DNA of 64,000 nt, taken from NCBI RefSeq assembly GCF_022549785.1, contig NZ_JAKZGO010000016.1, positions 36,227-100,226 on the forward strand. The letters run 5' to 3'. Origin of the DNA: Belliella alkalica (GTDB lineage Bacteria > Bacteroidota > Bacteroidia > Cytophagales > Cyclobacteriaceae). A program made the position numbers and the translations under genes. The notes beneath the pieces were generated by a model that did not search any database, was not told the DNA's origin, and saw only the letters and a program-made list of their open reading frames with translations. Every line of letters begins with the position of its first letter. The first letter of the stretch is position 1. Positions 16,881-26,838 of this stretch are shown in pieces.

Positions 16881-17270
16881 CTATAAGAAATAAGTCAAGC
16901 TTCTCCCATTTTTATCTGATTTGATGACATTATTGTTTTTCAAATGAGAAAGACGAACCGAAATTGATTTTTCGATTTTTTTCAATTCAATTTTTGGTTC
17001 AAGCACTTGCAAATGATTTAGAATATCTTGCTTGTCACCTGATTTGATTTCGTTCAATGCAAACAATATTTTCTTATCCATTTTCAGTTTGCTCGAATAA
17101 GAATTTGGTATTTCCTTATCTATAGTTGGAGTGAAGCTATAATTAGCTGTAGAAAAATCAGTACCTGTAATAGCATTTAAGGCTACTTCAACTTTTTCCA
17201 ATTCTTGCTTCAAGCTTTCTCTTTTTGATTTAAGGAACATTACTATTTCCTCTTCTGATACCTCTCCCAT
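16881..17270 (-). CDS. Hypothetical protein with coiled coil and winged-helix-like tail
   Basis: 129 residues, unrecognised. An N-terminal charged helix (EEEIVMFLKSKRESLKQELE, about 5-30) should form a coiled coil. The C-terminal half (MDKKILFALNEIKSGDKQDI, then LSHLKNNNVIKSDKNGRSLT) has the helix-helix-wing spacing of a winged-helix DNA-binding fold. A small DNA-binding protein is a guess. Confidence 0.5.
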   Translation of the reverse strand: MGEVSEEEIVMFLKSKRESLKQELEKVEVALNAITGTDFSTANYSFTPTIDKEIPNSYSSKLKMDKKILFALNEIKSGDKQDILNHLQVLEPKIELKKIEKSISVRLSHLKNNNVIKSDKNGRSLTYFL

Positions 17271-17563
17271 GACTGACGAATATTTTGGACAATTAGATTA
17301 ATATAAGTATTCCTTAAAATGGCTTTTTAGTTACTTAAATAAAATTGCCACCACACAGCAAAAATATAATTAATATATTTTAATCTATATGTTTTTTTTA
17401 ATAAATATTGATTAATCAACTTTCTACTAAACACAAAGGGAGCCCTTAACGTTGGTAAATGTGGTGTCATCGTAATTAGAAAGTAATTAAAGGCAGTTAC
17501 TTGATGTTTTAAATGGGGAATTAGATTTTGAATTTCATTAATAAAAAAAGCGAAGCTATAATT

Positions 17564-18163
17564 ATGGATCATAGAGAAAAGGAATTGAAGTTATTTTTGG
17601 CAATCGAAGAACTATTTCTAACAAATGGACATGTATCACTTGGAATAAATAGAGTAGCAAAAAAATCAGGTTTAGATAAGTCTTACATTTATCGAAAATA
17701 TGGTTCTTTTGAGAGCTTACTTGAGAAGTATTTCAAAGAAAAGGACTTTTGGTCCACCAAAGTCGATCAAATGAGTCAAGCCATCATTCCTGATAGTCCT
17801 TTTACTTTCAAACAGATTATTGATTTTTATTTGCATAAGCAATTCGATTCTATTTTGTCGGATGAACAATTGCAAAAACTGATGATTTGGAGTATTTCCG
17901 AAGAGAATGATCTGATGAAATCATTTATATCAAAAAGGGAAAAAGTAGGAGAAGATCTGTTTGAAATGTCTGGAAAATTTTTGAAAGAGATACCCATCGA
18001 TTTTAGGGCTGTTTCTGCAATAAATGTTGCTGCCGTTTATTATCTATCTTTACATGCCGCAACTAATAATGGTACTTTTTGTGGTTTGAATCTGAATGAT
18101 AAAGAAGATCAAGACAAAATCAAGAAAGCAATTTCTTATATCAATGGTGTATTTTTGAAATAG
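17564..18163 (+). CDS. TetR-family regulator
   Basis: 199 residues from the ATG at 17564; an upstream TTG at 17528 is less likely. The helix-turn-helix is clear at about 10-55: LFLTNGHVSLGINRVAKKSG, then LDKSYIYRKYGSFESLLEKY. The C-terminal ligand domain is less conserved. No adjacent target gene in a divergent arrangement, so its regulon is unknown. A copy of a palindromic repeat element starts 12 bp after its stop codon. Confidence 0.88.
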   Translation: MDHREKELKLFLAIEELFLTNGHVSLGINRVAKKSGLDKSYIYRKYGSFESLLEKYFKEKDFWSTKVDQMSQAIIPDSPFTFKQIIDFYLHKQFDSILSDEQLQKLMIWSISEENDLMKSFISKREKVGEDLFEMSGKFLKEIPIDFRAVSAINVAAVYYLSLHAATNNGTFCGLNLNDKEDQDKIKKAISYINGVFLK

Positions 18164-18174
18164 GTTATAATCTT

Positions 18175-18296
18175 ATAAGAGTATCCGCAATATTGCAATT
18201 TGTGTAGATTGTCAACAGTTTACAGTCCTCCGAATTTGAAATCATTCATTCAACATTCTATAGTTTGGTTTTATGCAAGAAAGTGGAAGCACATAT
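18175..18296. repeat. Palindromic dispersed element, copy 1 (degenerate, long form)
   Basis: Starts ATAAGAGTATCCGCAATATT and ends near TGCAAGAAAGTGGAAGCACA. The order of conserved blocks (GAGTATCCGCAAT, GTCAACAG, TTTGGTT, GCAAGAAAG-GGA--CACAT) matches the copy at 41871-42020. Placed 12 bp after the tetR stop. Confidence 0.6.
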
Positions 18297-18863
18297 AATC
18301 TTATATGATTATACACTACTTTGCCAGTAGATTTTAATTCTTGTATTAATGTTTAATTTAGATCAATATTTATCAATTAATAACTTGTGCGCCTCTGTTG
18401 GATCGAAATGAATCAAAGAGAACTGTCTGCTTAAATTACTGGTGTTATCCTGTAGATAAATCGTTAAAGCTTCAATCATGAAATTTTTAAAAAAATGTAA
18501 ACTCCTACAGTCCATTTGATTGTGTGATTTTCAATCAATTTTTTTTCATAAATTAAAATAAATTAAAATAAAAATAATTATATTTAAAAAATCAATTTAG
18601 GTTGTTCAATGAAAATATTTAGTTTTTGCTTTAAGAAGTCTCTAGATTAGAAGAACGCAACAATTAAATTTTCCTTTGCCAAAAGCTCTAAAAACATAAG
18701 ATACAGCGGTTCCTTTTTTCATTTAATAGAAAATGGTTTTACCCATTTTTTCCCAGTCTGTGAAATTTTTTTGCAGGCTGATTTTTCTTTTGGTAAAAAG
18801 GCAAAAATCAAAGAATTTTTGAATAATTACTTCCCTCATTTTTAACAAATTCCAAATAAAAAA
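18297..18863. other. AT-rich intergenic region without genes
   Basis: No credible coding frame or RNA gene. It contains a short 10-bp tandem repeat (AATTAAAATA twice, 18551-18570) and long A/T stretches. Possibly decayed sequence between the regulator and the phosphatase locus. Confidence 0.4.
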
Positions 18864-18902
18864 AAGACCAATGAATGCAAAAAAAGTGCATCCATTGGTC
18901 TT
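18864..18902 (-). terminator. Intrinsic terminator of the SusCD-phosphatase operon
   Basis: 16-bp stem with one internal mismatch (AAGACCAATG...ATGCA with TGCAT...CATTGGTCTT). On the minus strand it is followed by a run of at least eight T's. Lies 48 bp behind the phosphatase stop. Confidence 0.88.
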
Positions 18903-18949
18903 TAATTTACTTTATTTGTTTCAAGCTTGGCTCTAGGTCGTAAGCTAAT

Positions 18950-19891
18950 TTATTTCTCCAACAATCCAGAGAAAATAGTAACTCCATTCTTATTGATGGC
19001 ATCAAATTTTATCTGATTCGAATCTATTGAAAAGAGCATAAACCCTGCTTCGGAAGCTGTGAATTTCGTATATGGCAGCTTTGCACTTGGTGTCACTTCA
19101 GATCCTGATCCTGAAATAACCTGGTGGATCCCATCTTCTACCAAGTATTGCAAACTATGGTCATGACCGCTCAAAAACAAATCTACATTTAGCTCTTTAA
19201 TATATTCTTTCAGTGATTTTCTGATGGCTACAGTATCATAATTTTCTACTCTACCTCCCGAATACATCGGATGATGACCAACCACAATGATCCATTTCGC
19301 ATCTTTTCCAGAAGTATTCACTTGTTCTTTCATCCATTTTTTCTGTTCCAAAGAGTCGGTTTTGGCTACATTGGGACCATAGGTCGGATTAGCATAAAAC
19401 TGCGGGATCAAGCTATTGGTATCTATAAATAGCAGAAGCGCATGTTCTTGGGAATTCCGAATGGGAACTTTCTTTGAATAATACCTTGCCGGCATATTCC
19501 ACCTTCTGGAAATAGATGAGTAAGCAACCTGGGCATCAGGGTCACCCAAATAATCATGGTTTCCCAAAATCGCATACCAATCCAACTGGAAATGGTAGTT
19601 TTTGTACACATCTTCCAAAGTATGTTTCCAAAGGGGGTCGTGAATGCTCCTCACACCATTTGGGTAGAAGTTATCACCTGTGGATATCAAGAATGATGGT
19701 TTGTGCTTTTTGATTTGGTTCAAAAGTTGGTCTGCCACATCTAGTTGATGGTCATCACCATTTCTTCCCCAATCGCCGATTGCTATGAACTTCACTGCTT
19801 TTGATTCAGGACTGATTTCCTGGCACAAAGCATTGGTAGTAAATAGCGTTAATATTGAAAAGACTGAAAATATCCAGCTATGAGCTTTCAT
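18950..19891 (-). CDS. Purple acid phosphatase-like metallophosphoesterase (ACP5 type), secreted
   Basis: 313 residues from the ATG at 19891, with signal peptide ending ALCQ; an upstream ATG at 19948 would overlap susD. All calcineurin-type metal motifs are in order: GDWG, GDNFYPNG, GNHDYLG, GHHPMYSGG and GHDHSLQ. The layout fits tartrate-resistant (purple) acid phosphatases, di-metal enzymes that release phosphate from organic monoesters outside the cytosol. It begins 10 bp after the SusD stop, so it is the last gene of the FecI-regulated SusCD operon. Substrate range not readable. Confidence 0.9.
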   Translation of the reverse strand: MKAHSWIFSVFSILTLFTTNALCQEISPESKAVKFIAIGDWGRNGDDHQLDVADQLLNQIKKHKPSFLISTGDNFYPNGVRSIHDPLWKHTLEDVYKNYHFQLDWYAILGNHDYLGDPDAQVAYSSISRRWNMPARYYSKKVPIRNSQEHALLLFIDTNSLIPQFYANPTYGPNVAKTDSLEQKKWMKEQVNTSGKDAKWIIVVGHHPMYSGGRVENYDTVAIRKSLKEYIKELNVDLFLSGHDHSLQYLVEDGIHQVISGSGSEVTPSAKLPYTKFTASEAGFMLFSIDSNQIKFDAINKNGVTIFSGLLEK

Positions 19892-19901
19892 TCCTTTAAT
19901 A

Positions 19902-21476
19902 TCAATAACCATCGTTTTGTACCAATTTAGGGTTGGAAGCCAATTCATTTTGAGGAATAGGGAACACCCTTCTATAGACTTCGTTGTTTGTCTTTACTGG
20001 CAATCCAGTAGCAGCATCTCTTCCCCAAGTTGACTCCCATTTTCCAAATCGAATCAAATCATTTCTTCTCCAAGTTTCATAAGCCATTTCTCTACTTCTT
20101 TCTTCAAATAGTGTTTCCATATCTATGGATGTAAATGGCTCGGTATTTCTGATAGTTCTTACCTGATTGACCAAGCTTAATGCATTTTCACCACTTGGGT
20201 CTGTGCCACCTCTGAGGATTGCTTCTGCTTTGAGCAAAACAAAATCAGCATATCTGAAGAGGACAAAATCGTTTCTGGAATCCCTGCTGGAAGTCCATGT
20301 TGCATCTGGGGTATATTTGACGTTACGTGCTCCCTGGGCGATTTGCTGAGGACTTCTACCTCTATCGAAAGTTTCAATATTGACAAAAGCGATTTCTGGA
20401 TCAAGATTAACATGGTAAGTACCATCCATCACCGGGCTACCGTCGAGATAATATTGTAATCCAGACAACCAAGTGTCTTGCCTCGTGTCATTTTCCTCCT
20501 CATAAAGGTAATAGAAGTCAGCCCATGTGCTTAGGCAATTTCCCACACTGATAGAAGTAGGAAGTCCATAATTCACCCGCAAAAGAGGGTGTAGTGGGAA
20601 CCTTCCCAATCTCATTCCATTTGCTCCGAAATTTTGGTCAAAAGGAACAGCAAAGATGATTTCTTTGATATGTGGGCCGTTGTCCACATCGAAGATTTTC
20701 ATGAAGTTTTGTTCAAGATCAAAGGCTGAAGGAGCTCCATTTGCTTGCGCATTCAATATTTGGTTGATCGCTACAATCGCCTCGTTATACATTGGTGTGC
20801 CTGTATATACTTCGGCGTTCATATAGAGCTTCGCCAATAGCGCTTGAGCCATCCAATATGTTGGTTTTCCATAAGTGCTCTGTGTATTGTCTTTGCTAAG
20901 ATTTGGTATTGCTTCCAAGATTTCGTTTTCAATATACCTGAAAACATCAGCTCTTGGGCTTTGACTTGGCAACTCCACTACGCCATATTCTGGAGCGATG
21001 GGAATATCCCCAAAGTTATCCATGGCAAAGAAGTAGAATAGTGCTCTCATTGTTTTGATCTCTGCAATGGTTTTGTCTTTGAAAGGGCTTTCTGGAGCAT
21101 TTGACAAAGCTTCCAAAATCTCTCCGCATAGACTTACACCTCTAAAACTCCACCACCAGATACTGCCTAAGAATGGATGTGTTTCATCCCAAGTATGAAG
21201 ATTAAGTTCCAAATATCTACCGCCATCATAGTAGTCAGCTCCCCGAGCTGTGAGCACAGCTTCATCGGTTGTAAGTTCTTGTGTGTAGAAATAGTCAAGT
21301 GCGATTGTGTTTCTCAGTTGGACGTAAACTGGTCCAGTCACTGAAGCAAACTCCAATTCTGTTCTTGGAAATACATCTGAAGTATAGCTTGAAGCAATAG
21401 GTACATCAAGGTCAGTACAACTGAAAGCCAACAGAAGTAAAGGAAGTATGTATTGAATTTTAATTGATTTTTTCAT
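19902..21476 (-). CDS. SusD/RagB-family outer-membrane nutrient-binding lipoprotein
   Basis: 524 residues. Lipoprotein signal with lipobox AFSC (C20). SusD pattern: N-terminal TPR-like helices with FLGSIWWWSFRGVSLCGEIL, then IAEIKTMRALFYFFAMDNFGDIPI shortened here to its core MRALFYFFAMDNFGDIP, and the C-terminal RYADFVLLKAEAIL, LVNQVRTIRN and FEERSREMAYETWRRNDLIR blocks. Caps the SusC channel at the cell surface and captures ligand. Follows its SusC by 98 bp and is followed by a secreted phosphatase, so the ligand may be phosphorylated. Confidence 0.95.
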   Translation of the reverse strand: MKKSIKIQYILPLLLLAFSCTDLDVPIASSYTSDVFPRTELEFASVTGPVYVQLRNTIALDYFYTQELTTDEAVLTARGADYYDGGRYLELNLHTWDETHPFLGSIWWWSFRGVSLCGEILEALSNAPESPFKDKTIAEIKTMRALFYFFAMDNFGDIPIAPEYGVVELPSQSPRADVFRYIENEILEAIPNLSKDNTQSTYGKPTYWMAQALLAKLYMNAEVYTGTPMYNEAIVAINQILNAQANGAPSAFDLEQNFMKIFDVDNGPHIKEIIFAVPFDQNFGANGMRLGRFPLHPLLRVNYGLPTSISVGNCLSTWADFYYLYEEENDTRQDTWLSGLQYYLDGSPVMDGTYHVNLDPEIAFVNIETFDRGRSPQQIAQGARNVKYTPDATWTSSRDSRNDFVLFRYADFVLLKAEAILRGGTDPSGENALSLVNQVRTIRNTEPFTSIDMETLFEERSREMAYETWRRNDLIRFGKWESTWGRDAATGLPVKTNNEVYRRVFPIPQNELASNPKLVQNDGY

Positions 21477-21574
21477 CTCTTTATTATTTTCAGAGTTTAT
21501 TTTTGCTTGACCTAACCATCATGATTTTCTCAATTCGGTTTTTCTGGTCAAGCTTGATTTCAATATTTTTCGTT

Positions 21575-24500
21575 TTAAAAGTCAAGAGTAAGTCCTAGAA
21601 GAAATCCCCTTGTTCTTGGATAGAAATTGTTGTTGTCAAATCCAGGAGTAAGTCCTCCTAAATTGACTTCAGGATCGATTCCGGTGTACTTTGTTATTAC
21701 AAACAGGTTTGTACCTGTCACATACACATTCAGATTCTTGATCTGATTTCCTCGGATTGGGAAGTTGTACGCCAAAGTTGCATTGTCCATTCTGAGGAAT
21801 GAACCTGATTCCAAATATCTGTCAGAATAGAAGTTGTTATTTGTATCTGACATTGGTTCATCTTGAGCAGAAAGGGGGATGTTTCTCAAATACGCTTGGC
21901 TCGTAGCGCTGAGGACAGCTCTAGTTGAGTTTAGGATTTGGTTACCATACACACCTCGCATAAATACATTTAGAGACCAGTTTCCATAATTGAAAGTATT
22001 GCCGATTCCATAAGTGAATTTAGGCTGTGCATTTCCCATTAATCTGGCATCAGCCGGAGACCTTGGTGCGGCTGTAGTGCTGCCATCAGCTGTGTAGTAG
22101 GTGGACACACCATTTTCATTTCTTCCTGCAAATTCAAAAACATTGAATTGTCCAATAGGATAGCCTTCTTTGATGATTTGGGTGAATACCCCTGTAACTC
22201 CTGCTCCAGAACCTGCTGCTGTGGCGATAGAGTCAAGCTGATACTCAAAGTTTGATAGCTTCTCTACCCTGTTTTTGTTGTGTGCAATATTTGCATTGAT
22301 GTTCCATGAAAACTTCCCTCTTTCCACAGCTGTGGCTTGAATGGCAAATTCTACCCCTTTGTTGGAGATTTCACCAACATTTGCTGTCATTGTAGAGTGA
22401 ACAAATAGTGTTGTAGAGACAGGATAGAAGAAAATCAAATCTGAGGTATTTTTTTGATACACATCTATGCTACCTGCAATCTTGTCTTTGAACATGCCAA
22501 AGTCAAGTCCCAGATTGAGCATGGAGGTTTTTTCCCACTTCAAATCTGTATTGATGTTCGCTAGCGAACCCAAAGCCTGCTCGTAATTTCCATTGTTGTA
22601 ATATGTACCTACTGTTCCATATCTGAATACTGACAAAAGCGGATCAAAGCCAAGTGAGTTTCCAGTCACTCCATATCCAGCTCTTAGTTTTAGATTTTGG
22701 ACAAGTGATTGGTTTTTAAAGAATTCTTCTTCATGAATCAACCAGCCAACGGATGCTGCAGGAAAATTTCCCCAACGATTGTTGACACTAAAAGCTGATG
22801 ATCCATCTCTACGAAATGATGCTTGGAATAAATATTTGTCTAAAAATGAATAGTTTACCCTAGAATAGAAAGAGATGATTCTCAATGGGATTTGCATAAA
22901 ATTGCCATAGTCAACTCGGAGTGTATTTGTTCCCAAAGCCAAGTTGTCTGCTCCAGTTACATTTGAAACAAAGCCATTGTTTGTCGCTTGGAAGCCATCG
23001 TTATTCTCGTCATTTTGCCAAGAATATCCACCCAAGATTTTGAGTTCATGATTCATATTGCTTATTGGCGTGTAGTCGAAGAATGTTTCCAAAACCTTCC
23101 TGTTGTTTTGTACACTGAATCTTCTAGCCAAACCACCAACTTGTGAACCTGTATAGGAGGTCTGAAGATATCCAATTGGTAGGATGGAAGCACTGTTTTG
23201 GTACAGTTTGCCTTCTGTTTTTTCCAGTTGGTATGAACCTGTAATGTTGACATTCAGATTTTTGGTAACGTCAAACCTTGCACCCAGGTAACCCATCAGA
23301 GTATTCAATTGTCTTTCTTCCTGATTTTGCTCTATGATCGCCAGCGGATTGAAATAGTTCGAAGTATGGTCGATTGTATTTTCCTTGAATGTACCATCTT
23401 CATTTCTTATAGTAACTGTAGGGAGGTAAGAGACCATTTGTCTGTATAGCTGATCATTTACAAGTTCTTGTTTCTCCAGTGAATTGGTTACTTGAAAATT
23501 CAATTTCAGCCTGTCATTGATACCTTTTTGCTCCAAAGAAAACTGTGCGATTACTCTTTCCCTTGATGTACCCAAGATGATACCTTCATTTTTGAAGTAG
23601 TTTAAGCTGGCATTGAAGGAAGCTCTTTCGGTTCCACCGCCATAGCTCAAAGTGTGGTTCTGACTCACTCCTTGGCGCATCACCACATCTTGCCAATTGG
23701 TATTTACAAATGTTGTGTCCCCATTTTCCAAGGTGTAATTGTTGTCATTTGGGAAAAGTTGCTGACCATTTTTGCTCAAATAGGATCTCAATTCGTCTCC
23801 CGTCATCATGCGGAGTTGGTTCGCTGCATTTTCAATACCTGCGTATGCATTGTAAGAGAATCCGTAATTAGGTTGTGCCCTTTTTGTGGTAACGATAATA
23901 ACACCATTTGCAGCCCTACTACCATAGATCGCTGTTGCCGATGCATCTTTTAATACCTCAATGGAAACAATGTTATCTGGAGCGACAAGGTTGATAGAAG
24001 CCCCAGGTACTCTATCAATCACATAAAATGGTTGTTGAGCTGCACCTTCTCTCAAAGTAGAAGCACCTCTAAGTACGACCGAAGCGTTTGAATTTGGATT
24101 TCCATCTCTGGAAATTACCAAGCCCGGCACTTTTCCTTGTAGCAACTGGTCTGGATTTCCCAATACACCTCTATTGAATTCCTTCGGTGAAACACTGCTA
24201 ATCGAACTGGTCAACTTTTCCCAACTTACTTCACCGTAGCCAACTACCACTGCTTCACTTAGAAGGTTGTCTTTTGGCTGTAAAGCAATCGTCCAGTTGG
24301 ATCGAGACGCTACATCAACTTCTACTTTTTCATATCCCAGCATTGAAAAAATAAGGATATCATTGTCTGCCAATTCGGTAAAAGTAAAGTTTCCATCAAG
24401 ATCTGTAACTTGTCCACGGTTTTTGCCTTTTACCAAAATATTCACTCCAAACAAAGGTTCATCAGTAAGGGCATCTTTTACAGTACCAGTGATGTTTTTT

Positions 24501-24883
24501 ATGATGCGCGGGTTTGAATTAACAGCTTTTGTTTGCTGCTCAGCGGCTTTGATCAAGTAGATGTCATTTCTTTTTTCAAGTACCAAACCATGTTCTCTAA
24601 TCAGGTTTCTTAGAATTTCTTCTGAATTCTTACCTTCTAGTTTAGAAGCCGAACTCACTTTTCCCTTTAGTAAACTTGTGTCATAAATCAGGTTAAGGTT
24701 GTTTTTTCTTTGAATAGTTTTCAAAAGATCGACAAGTGGAACTTCTGAGTTTGTGTTTTGTGCAATTTCCATCGGGATCCCTTGACCATGCAAAGGAATA
24801 GCTTGGCAACATAGACAGAATGCCATGCATCGGATAATCAAAGAGGTGAAAAGGATGTTTTTCCTCTTTTTAAAATTTTTCAT
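21575..24883 (-). CDS. SusC-type TonB-dependent receptor with N-terminal STN domain
   Basis: 1102 residues. Signal peptide, then an STN signalling domain (about 45-112: VPLVDLLKTIQRKNNLNLIY ... LIREHGLVLEKRNDIYLIK), which talks to the FecR anti-sigma factor. A carboxypeptidase-like beta-sandwich follows (GTVKDALTDEPLFGVNILVK), then a TonB box (EAVVVGYG), a plug (GNPDQLLQGKVPGLVISRDG, EVLKDASATAIYGSRAANG) and a barrel ending LGLTLDF. Imports ligand captured by the SusD partner. The STN domain and the upstream FecI/FecR genes indicate cell-surface signalling control. Confidence 0.96.
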   Translation of the reverse strand: MKNFKKRKNILFTSLIIRCMAFCLCCQAIPLHGQGIPMEIAQNTNSEVPLVDLLKTIQRKNNLNLIYDTSLLKGKVSSASKLEGKNSEEILRNLIREHGLVLEKRNDIYLIKAAEQQTKAVNSNPRIIKNITGTVKDALTDEPLFGVNILVKGKNRGQVTDLDGNFTFTELADNDILIFSMLGYEKVEVDVASRSNWTIALQPKDNLLSEAVVVGYGEVSWEKLTSSISSVSPKEFNRGVLGNPDQLLQGKVPGLVISRDGNPNSNASVVLRGASTLREGAAQQPFYVIDRVPGASINLVAPDNIVSIEVLKDASATAIYGSRAANGVIIVTTKRAQPNYGFSYNAYAGIENAANQLRMMTGDELRSYLSKNGQQLFPNDNNYTLENGDTTFVNTNWQDVVMRQGVSQNHTLSYGGGTERASFNASLNYFKNEGIILGTSRERVIAQFSLEQKGINDRLKLNFQVTNSLEKQELVNDQLYRQMVSYLPTVTIRNEDGTFKENTIDHTSNYFNPLAIIEQNQEERQLNTLMGYLGARFDVTKNLNVNITGSYQLEKTEGKLYQNSASILPIGYLQTSYTGSQVGGLARRFSVQNNRKVLETFFDYTPISNMNHELKILGGYSWQNDENNDGFQATNNGFVSNVTGADNLALGTNTLRVDYGNFMQIPLRIISFYSRVNYSFLDKYLFQASFRRDGSSAFSVNNRWGNFPAASVGWLIHEEEFFKNQSLVQNLKLRAGYGVTGNSLGFDPLLSVFRYGTVGTYYNNGNYEQALGSLANINTDLKWEKTSMLNLGLDFGMFKDKIAGSIDVYQKNTSDLIFFYPVSTTLFVHSTMTANVGEISNKGVEFAIQATAVERGKFSWNINANIAHNKNRVEKLSNFEYQLDSIATAAGSGAGVTGVFTQIIKEGYPIGQFNVFEFAGRNENGVSTYYTADGSTTAAPRSPADARLMGNAQPKFTYGIGNTFNYGNWSLNVFMRGVYGNQILNSTRAVLSATSQAYLRNIPLSAQDEPMSDTNNNFYSDRYLESGSFLRMDNATLAYNFPIRGNQIKNLNVYVTGTNLFVITKYTGIDPEVNLGGLTPGFDNNNFYPRTRGFLLGLTLDF

Positions 24884-24948
24884 TAGTTTAGCGTTTAATT
24901 AGTGTGTAATAAGATGATTTGGAATAGTTTACTATTCAGCAATTCTTT

Positions 24949-24976
24949 CCCTATACCCGTTGGCCCGGGTGTAGGG
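24949..24976 (-). promoter_or_regulatory. GC-rich hairpin between fecR and susC
   Basis: Imperfect stem (CCCTACACCCG with CGGGTATAGGG on the minus strand) starting directly after the fecR stop codon. It has no T-run behind it, so it is more likely an mRNA processing, stability or attenuation element than a terminator. Unusually GC-rich for this window. Confidence 0.5.
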
Positions 24977-25909
24977 TTATTTGATTAAGTAGCTTCCTTT
25001 TCCAGTTTTGACAATAGATGATTGGTGGTTTTTTAATAATTCATTCAAGACGTTGATAATATCTTCATAGGCAAGTGAACTGTTTAGTGTGGCAGAAATT
25101 TTTATGTCCTTGTCCAATTCGCAAGTGATCGAAATTGGATAGTAGTTTGATAATATTTGTGAAATCTGCTTTGGGCTTTCATCCTCAAAAACCAATTGTT
25201 TGAATTGTAAATCATCGAAAGAAGAGGATTTTGAAGTCAAGAATGATTTGGTTGAATTGTCATAAGTCAATTGGTCAGCTTTTTCAAGAACTGCCAGTTC
25301 GCCTTCTTCATTGGACACAGACACAAGACCAGTAGCAACCGTAATTTTGGATTCGGTGATGTTTTTGAAGGACATGATATCGAATGAAGTTCCAAGAACC
25401 TTTATATCCAGTGAGTTAGCTTGGACTGTGAATGGCGAATTTGGATTTTTTCTGACATCAAAAAATGCATTTCCCTCCAAGTCAACCAATCTTTCTTTTC
25501 CGAAATCTGATGAATAGCGAATTTTGGAATTTGGCTTTAGGAGTACTTTGCTGCTATCTGGCAAATAGATTTCCTTAAACTCCCCAAAGGCAGTCGAAGA
25601 CTCCATCCATTTTTCTTCATTACCAAACTGTAACCAAAGCACAGTGATAACAAATAGCGGGATAAGTCCAGCCGCGACTTTCCAAATCCAATTTATTTTG
25701 TTTTTTTCCTGTTTGGAAGTAGGATCTTTTTCAATCTTACTCAGAAATTGCTGCTTCGCTTTCAATTTCACAAAATCAAGATTTGGCAAATTGGAATTGT
25801 TCTCTTCGGCAATGTTGTCCAACCATCGCTCTACGAGTTTATTTTCTGCTTCCGAAGTCTTACCTTCTAGGTATTGACTGATGAGTTTTTTGAGATTTGG
25901 GTTTTCCAA
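24977..25909 (-). CDS. FecR-family anti-sigma factor
   Basis: 310 residues. Cytosolic N-terminal part (about 1-70) that would hold the sigma factor, one membrane helix (about 74-95: WIWKVAAGLIPLFVITVLWL), periplasmic FecR domain (FKEIYLPDSSKVLLKPNSKI, DLEGNAFFDVRK, FTVQANSLDIKVLGTSFDI) and a C-terminal DUF4974 domain (FEDESPKQISQILSNYYPIS ... NELLKNH). Receives the STN signal from the SusC receptor and releases the ECF sigma factor encoded upstream. Confidence 0.95.
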   Translation of the reverse strand: MENPNLKKLISQYLEGKTSEAENKLVERWLDNIAEENNSNLPNLDFVKLKAKQQFLSKIEKDPTSKQEKNKINWIWKVAAGLIPLFVITVLWLQFGNEEKWMESSTAFGEFKEIYLPDSSKVLLKPNSKIRYSSDFGKERLVDLEGNAFFDVRKNPNSPFTVQANSLDIKVLGTSFDIMSFKNITESKITVATGLVSVSNEEGELAVLEKADQLTYDNSTKSFLTSKSSSFDDLQFKQLVFEDESPKQISQILSNYYPISITCELDKDIKISATLNSSLAYEDIINVLNELLKNHQSSIVKTGKGSYLIK

Positions 25910-26004
25910 TGTTCTTACGTTTGTAAGGAAGTACCATTTGGAATGAAAAATAACTATGCGAAAAAACGAATTAACAATTAATTAGTATTGCAGCTAAATT
26001 GGTA

Positions 26005-26547
26005 TCAGGAAGTTAATATTTTGATAACACTCGGGTTGATTTTTTTGCTTGCAGAAGCAATTTGGTTGCGGACGGTTTGTTCTGATACGGTAAAAAGTTT
26101 TGAGATTTCTTTGACAGAGTAGCCTTTTATTTCATGAAGGATATACACTTCTTTTTCCTTTTTGGGTAGCTGATCAAGTGTGTCGATGATTGATTGAAGC
26201 AATTCATCATGCAGAAGTTCTTTGATCGGGCTTTCTTCTTTTTCTGCAAGGTGATAGAGACTTTGAATGTGTTTTTTCTTGATTCCTTTGTCGCGGAAGA
26301 TCTTCAGTATTTTCTTTTTGACGCAAGAATATAGAAACACATCAATACTGCTTGTAATGTTGAAATCTTTGTGTTTGTCCCAGATTTCCAAAAACAGTTC
26401 CTGTACAATATCCTCTGAGGCTTGATGATCCTCCAAAATTCTAAAGCTATAATTGACAAGCCCTTCCCAATAAGTGTCAAAAAGCACTTCAAAAGCCTTT
26501 CGATTCCCCTCTTGGATTTGCTTTATAAAATTAGCAGTTGTCTTCAT
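26005..26547 (-). CDS. ECF-type RNA polymerase sigma-70 factor (FecI-like)
   Basis: 180 residues from the ATG at 26547; the frame opens further upstream at 26595. Region 2: AFEVLFDTYWEGLVNYSFRI ... EDIVQELFLEIWDKH. Region 4: LDQLPKKEKEVYILHEIKGY, SVKEISKLFTVSEQTVRNQI. Matches the Bacteroidota 'RNA polymerase sigma-70 factor' family. Heads the sigma - FecR - SusC - SusD - phosphatase set, and would activate susC when the receptor signals. Confidence 0.95.
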   Translation of the reverse strand: MKTTANFIKQIQEGNRKAFEVLFDTYWEGLVNYSFRILEDHQASEDIVQELFLEIWDKHKDFNITSSIDVFLYSCVKKKILKIFRDKGIKKKHIQSLYHLAEKEESPIKELLHDELLQSIIDTLDQLPKKEKEVYILHEIKGYSVKEISKLFTVSEQTVRNQIASASKKINPSVIKILTS

Positions 26548-26838
26548 CACAAATTTAGAATACTCCAAATTTAGATATTTATTGACCGTTAGCATCCAGC
26601 AGATCGTAAAGTCACGATTATTTCATATTGGATTAATATAGATTTAATTTTGATAGCCCGTAAATTCCCACCCATGGTTTGTGTCCATACAAGCCATCAC
26701 CAAAAACAATGGCCTTTATCCCATCGAACATTCCAACATTATCATTCTTAACATTTTGCTAATCGTCAAATCCCAAAATTTTATTAGATTGGGTTTACCT
26801 TCGATATTTATCATTCACATTTTACAAATATTTCACCA
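26548..26838. other. Divergent regulatory region between sigma factor and alkaline phosphatase
   Basis: 291 bp with no gene. It must hold promoters for both divergent units. A lone TTAACA (about 26748-26753) is present but no second copy in phase, so a Pho box cannot be claimed. Confidence 0.4.

Noticed and set aside
26696..26838. Possible Pho box upstream of the alkaline phosphatase
   Set aside because: Only one TTAACA-like hexamer; no phased second copy, so no claim of PhoB/PhoP control.
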